In this document: piece after piece, positions 60,701 through 64,000 of the stretch
Layout of the letters: the number at the start of each line of letters is the position of its first letter
Position numbering within the stretch: the first letter of the stretch is position 1
Assembly: GCA_963966185.1 (NCBI GenBank)
Contig: CAWZYM010000001.1
Location: 310,001 to 374,000 of the forward strand
Length of the DNA: 64,000 nucleotides
Origin: Rhabditoides inermis
Taxonomy: Eukaryota > Nematoda > Chromadorea > Rhabditida > Rhabditidae
Direction: 5' to 3'
Translations under genes and position numbers: made by a program
The notes under the pieces: generated by a model
The model's database searches: none
What the model was told of the DNA's origin: nothing
The model's input: only the letters and a program-made list of their open reading frames with translations

Positions 60701-62092
60701 CACTCTGGAAAACGCACGATTCCTGGCCGATGAAAAGTGTGAGTCGGTAATTTCAATGATTAGTCATTTTGATTGATTCCTTCAGACGCGACTTGTCCCC
60801 GCATCACTGCTCCGCTTGATGTGACGATCAAGCAACAAGCGGAGCATATCGGCAGACAAGTGGTGAGTATTTTGAAGCGAGTCGATCAATAATCGCCGAT
60901 CAATCGATACTATTCATCAGGAGTGGTTGCGTTGCTGCTCATCGATTGTGCATCTCCGCTTCGAGCACTCACCAGAAAAGGAGCTGCTACTCAGACAGTC
61001 ACATGAGGTATATTGTAGGTATACGGTTACGGTATCTTTTAGATGCGCGTCGCCGCAAAGACGATGAAGCAATACGGTATGCGAGTGCCCGAGATTAGCT
61101 TGAATCTGTTGTGTCGAACGAGGTGAGGAAGAAAGAAAAAGAGAGAGAGAGAGAGAGAGAATGTAGGGGACTTGCAGATTGCCGCACGTGCCGCTAATGT
61201 CTGCGATGTGCGATCGCGTCAACGTCAAGCTGAGCATGGGTGAGTGAAAGAGGAAGGGAGAGAGAGAGAGAGAGAGAGAGACTGGTTCCCCTGCAGCCCA
61301 TCCGCTCGGCACGACGACTGCTCAGTGGGACTCGCGCAACCACTACTACCGCCCGTTCATCCTGCGCTCTTTCGCCTATCTCAAAGACGTAAAGAATGTG
61401 GGTGTGTTAAATCGACTGTCCATCAATAGACATTAATGACCATGATGTTGATCAAGATCTGGAAATTTAGTGGAGGATAGAGGTGTGATCACTTTCTTCG
61501 ATTCCGATTGTTAGAGGGGTTGGCGTAAGTGTTCGTAGCAAACTGACTAAAAGTTTCCAGATCGGCATTTTCTATATTCCCAACGTGCCGCTGGAACAAC
61601 AACACGACGTCGACTTCTATATGGGACTCTTTGAAAGTGAGCGGTCGAATTAATCGATATAGTTTATGTACGTGTTTATAGTATATACTGTATATAGTTA
61701 TTAGTAAATTAGTCAGAATACGGTTTTTGAAGGCAAACTCAAATCAAATGTTTATCCAAGATCTCTTTTTCATGTACATGTAGCATGATCTTGAGAGGTG
61801 TGCGACTGGGAGAAATACTCTCTCAATAAAAGATATATCTCTTTCGACCCCTCCGCAGTGTGATCTCTTGAATCGGGGGATACCTTTACCTTTTACTCTC
61901 TCAATCACTAACTGTCTCTCAGGCTTCCGGGTGGAGCGTGTGGTGCTGGGCCAGCGTATCCACAGCGTCTCGGTGGACAACCGAGGCAAGACGGCGGGGG
62001 ATGTGTGGGGAGAGAGGGCGCTGTTCCGACAGCTACTGGAGAGACTGGGCGCCGAGACGGACGAGCGATGCCGGCACACGCACACGTTCTAA
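57774..62092 (+). CDS. F-box-like / leucine-rich protein
   Basis: Exons 57,774-57,860, 57,906-58,046, 58,892-59,013, 59,160-59,304, 59,367-59,479, 60,624-60,738, 60,786-60,863, 60,921-61,017, 61,043-61,122, 61,178-61,239, 61,297-61,397, 61,561-61,636 and 61,923-62,092 join in phase. An acidic Arg/Ser-rich N-terminus is followed by LPDTFISLLFHHMKADLKLL and YTLRRVCRSMRAACE, an F-box-like helical module that would dock on Skp1 in SCF ubiquitin ligases. Later segments (MPQLRTLTLENARFL, IVHLRFEHS) look like leucine-rich or FTH-type substrate-binding repeats. The donor after PFE at 59,479 would be GC rather than GT. That intron carries a hairpin repeat and a tRNA-like segment. The family assignment is inferred from the pattern and I know no specific orthologue. 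Confidence 0.6.
58395..58782. mobile_element. hAT-type MITE with 8-bp target duplication
   Basis: The element begins TAGAGTTGGGCGAATAA and ends with the mirror of TAGAGGTGTGCACGATTAA. ATCACAAT flanks it on both sides (58,387-58,394 and 58,783-58,790), an exact 8-bp duplication as hAT transposases make. The interior is a dense set of ATTCGATTAATCG-type short palindromes with no coding potential. It lies in the second intron of the F-box-like gene. Confidence 0.85.
59783..60076. repeat. Hairpin related to the Penelope-associated family
   Basis: GGACTAGCGTAAGAGTAGAG (59,784) and its mirror (ending near 60,073) pair over about 75 bp, including AATGCAACAAAAGCTCATGC. Aligned by eye, the arm is a diverged form of the AGTACTTGCGTAAAG arm at 23 and 30 kb. 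The loop plus right arm is open as a 131-codon frame to 60,199 that I do not recognise. Confidence 0.7.
60292..60360 (-). repeat. tRNA-derived SINE-like segment, second copy
   Basis: On the minus strand a box-B-like GGTTCGATTCC follows AGTGAATGCGCG at the spacing of a tRNA. Stems do not fold into a canonical tRNA. It sits in the same intron as the hairpin. Confidence 0.4.
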
Positions 62093-62604
62093 AGTAGAGG
62101 TCAGACTCTACTTTTGTCCCACCTTCAGAAAGATCCTCAGAAAGTGCCTTTTTGTATTATAAAGCGGCTTTTTGATACATTATCGAGTTTGACCTCGCCT
62201 TAAGAGTGTGTGACCTGTATGGTCTGTCTATTTTTCAAATTAAATGTTTATTCGGAATCGCAAACGTGATTGGTCTGTGTCTATTTCTGTCGTGTATGGT
62301 CTCTCTATTTTTGAAGATGTTTCCTGCGGTTGTTACCGCTTCCGTCTTTTTTGTGAACTGATTGTGTTAGATTTTATACTTGCTAATCTAATAATGTTAT
62401 TGGTTGTAAAACGTACGTGTGCAGATCTCATCTGGGTATATTGTGGATAAATTGTTGGCATTCGAAGTTGGAAGGTTGTTTATGGATTACTCTAGACTAG
62501 AGTGTTCATTGAAAACACTGCCTGGGGTTGTCTTCTCGGATATAGAGTTCGGAGAAGTGAGAGGAAGGCGTGGGGGTAGTGCTCCCTGGGGGCAGATTGG
62601 CCCG

Positions 62605-62638
<34 letters not shown>

Positions 62639-64000
62639 GGGGGGGGGGTGGGAGAGAGAGAGAGAAGCGCCACCACCGCCTCGAGGCCACCACAGCGAAG
62701 ATGAAGAGTCGTTTTCGTACATTCGCACTAACTCTATTTTCGCCGCGTTTGTTTTGTGAAGTTCTTCTTCTCCTCCCAGAACATCCCCCAAACGCCGCCG
62801 GAAAACAAGGTGTTTTGTTGATGTGGAAACGAGGTTACGCGCGCCCCGCTGCCGTCGCCGTCTCCTTCTAACCCCATTTCTCCGACCCACCGACTGCTCC
62901 ACTCTCTGCTCCTCCTCCCCCTCCTCCTGCTCCGTCTCCCTGCGCCCAAATTGGTCCGACTCGCGGGCTGTCAGCTGTGTTTTGTCGTGTAATCAGTGTT
63001 CGCGCCGCGTTTTGTCTATTATGGAGGTGCCGGGAGGCGGAAAATATGATGGGCGAGGGAGAGGGGGAGAGGAGGGAAGATGGATAGCGCGGGGGGAGGG
63101 GGTAGACGAGACTTCTCACTCGCGCGCGTCTCTCTCCTTTGTTCGTCACCGCACCTGTGGGCGCGCTAGTCAGTCATAATTCATTTCGCCGCCTACAATT
63201 GGCTTGCCACGCGTGGCACATACACATGCCGAGTCTCGCGCACTCTTATTATGCCTCTTCCGCGAGTTCGCTCCACTCGATTTTTGATCGTATTCCCCCT
63301 CCTTCCCCCCCCCCCCAGGAAGTATGGAAATTGCCAGCGTCCTCTGTTCCCTTTTCTCTCTCTCTCTCGCGCGCGCGCGCCGGCCGCTCTCTTGAGGCCA
63401 CGCGGCGGCGTAGTGAGGCTCAAGTATTTCATTTGGAATAATATTGGCGTGAAGTGAGGGTGGTGGAGGAAAACCGCTTCGCACCTGGCCGTTCTTTCAT
63501 CTCGCGAGCTTTGGAATCGAGTAGTCTCCCAGCCAATTTCCAGTATCCCGGCCCGCTGCGCACCCCGCAATTTGCTTTTCGCCGCCGCCGCTGGCTAATT
63601 GTCAGCCATAAAGTATAAGCGCGTAGATTTTTTTGCCCCAGGAATTCGTTCTCAACCACGCGAATTTCCGTACAGTCGAATGCCGCCGAGCTATTCGCAT
63701 ATATATTCGTGTTTCTGTGTTCCTGATTAGCTTCTTTATACGTGTTTACTCGTTTGTGTGAATGGATGATTGTATGTGAATGTGTGTTTCACGTCGTTTC
63801 GCCGCGATTCAAGATTCACCCCCCTCATTCCTTTTCCAATCCCTATCTCGTGCGAGTGTCGAGTCACATTAGGATAGGTTGCGATGGCCAGTCTTAATAC
63901 CCACGAAACGAGCCGCCCGGGAGACATCCCCGTCTTTTTGCGATGATGTCCTTCCGATCGCTTCGCAACAAGCCAACGACTCGCCCATTCCGTCTAATCC
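62093..64000. other. Gene-poor GC-rich region to the window end
   Basis: I find no gene model that I can support. A GA microsatellite and G run lie at about 62,609-62,648, a C run at about 63,304-63,320, and several pyrimidine and CGCG-rich tracts (63,360-63,400) suggest a promoter or CpG-rich leader of a gene beyond the window. Confidence 0.45.

Noticed and set aside
62419..63660. Overlapping ORFs near the right edge
   Set aside because: Short GC-rich frames on both strands without splice-consistent extension or family motifs.

Overview
The window is metazoan nuclear DNA. Its genes are split by many short GT-AG introns, mostly 35-90 bp with TTTCAG-type acceptors, and carry animal protein families: facilitative glucose transporter, exportin-4, kanadaptin, F-box-like, LDL-receptor class A and VWFA-like. 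I cannot name the species. A compact-intron, repeat-rich invertebrate fits, and an enoplean nematode is one possibility, but this is inference only. There is no bacterial gene organisation.

Layout. 1-6,036 is an array of about 18 units of ~320 bp that ends in an inverted partial unit. 7,279-8,937 is the N-terminal half of a GLUT-family sugar transporter. It stops at a TC microsatellite and a decayed non-LTR retrotransposon (9,150-14,150) carrying an apparently exact 2,160-bp tandem duplication. 14,190-17,295 is a multi-exon gene with a Ulp1/C48 cysteine-protease core. 17,300-21,394 is mostly repeat debris: a tRNA-like SINE, a retrotransposon 3' end and a Penelope-like reverse transcriptase piece. 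21,395-32,280 is a giant inverted repeat with ~2.2-2.5-kb arms, each holding a GAGT/ACTC satellite. Its centre is an array of ~1.27-kb units, each carrying a broken histone H4 5' end. Low-complexity minisatellites continue to about 33.9 kb.

33.9-37.0 kb (minus strand) holds the N-terminal part of exportin-4, with a MITE in one intron, and a small VWFA-like gene. 38.5-39.1 kb has exons of an unrecognised plus-strand gene. 40.9-45.4 kb is a two-gene unit whose second gene resembles KDZ-superfamily transposases. 46.5-50.7 kb is kanadaptin, the best-supported and apparently intact gene. 50.75-52.26 kb (minus) encodes a secreted cysteine-rich protein.

52.86-56.88 kb (plus) is a gene of unknown, possibly transposase-like type, with an LDLa-repeat gene nested in opposite orientation in its largest intron. 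It is cut by a 1.4-kb palindrome. 57.77-62.09 kb is an F-box-like gene with a hAT-type MITE (8-bp target duplication) and a Penelope-associated hairpin in its introns. 62.1-64 kb shows no gene I can support. The genes do not form an operon or shared pathway. The unifying theme is ordinary host genes embedded in, and partly broken by, inverted repeats, tandem arrays and transposons. Some perfect palindromes and duplications could be assembly or amplification artefacts and need read-level checking.
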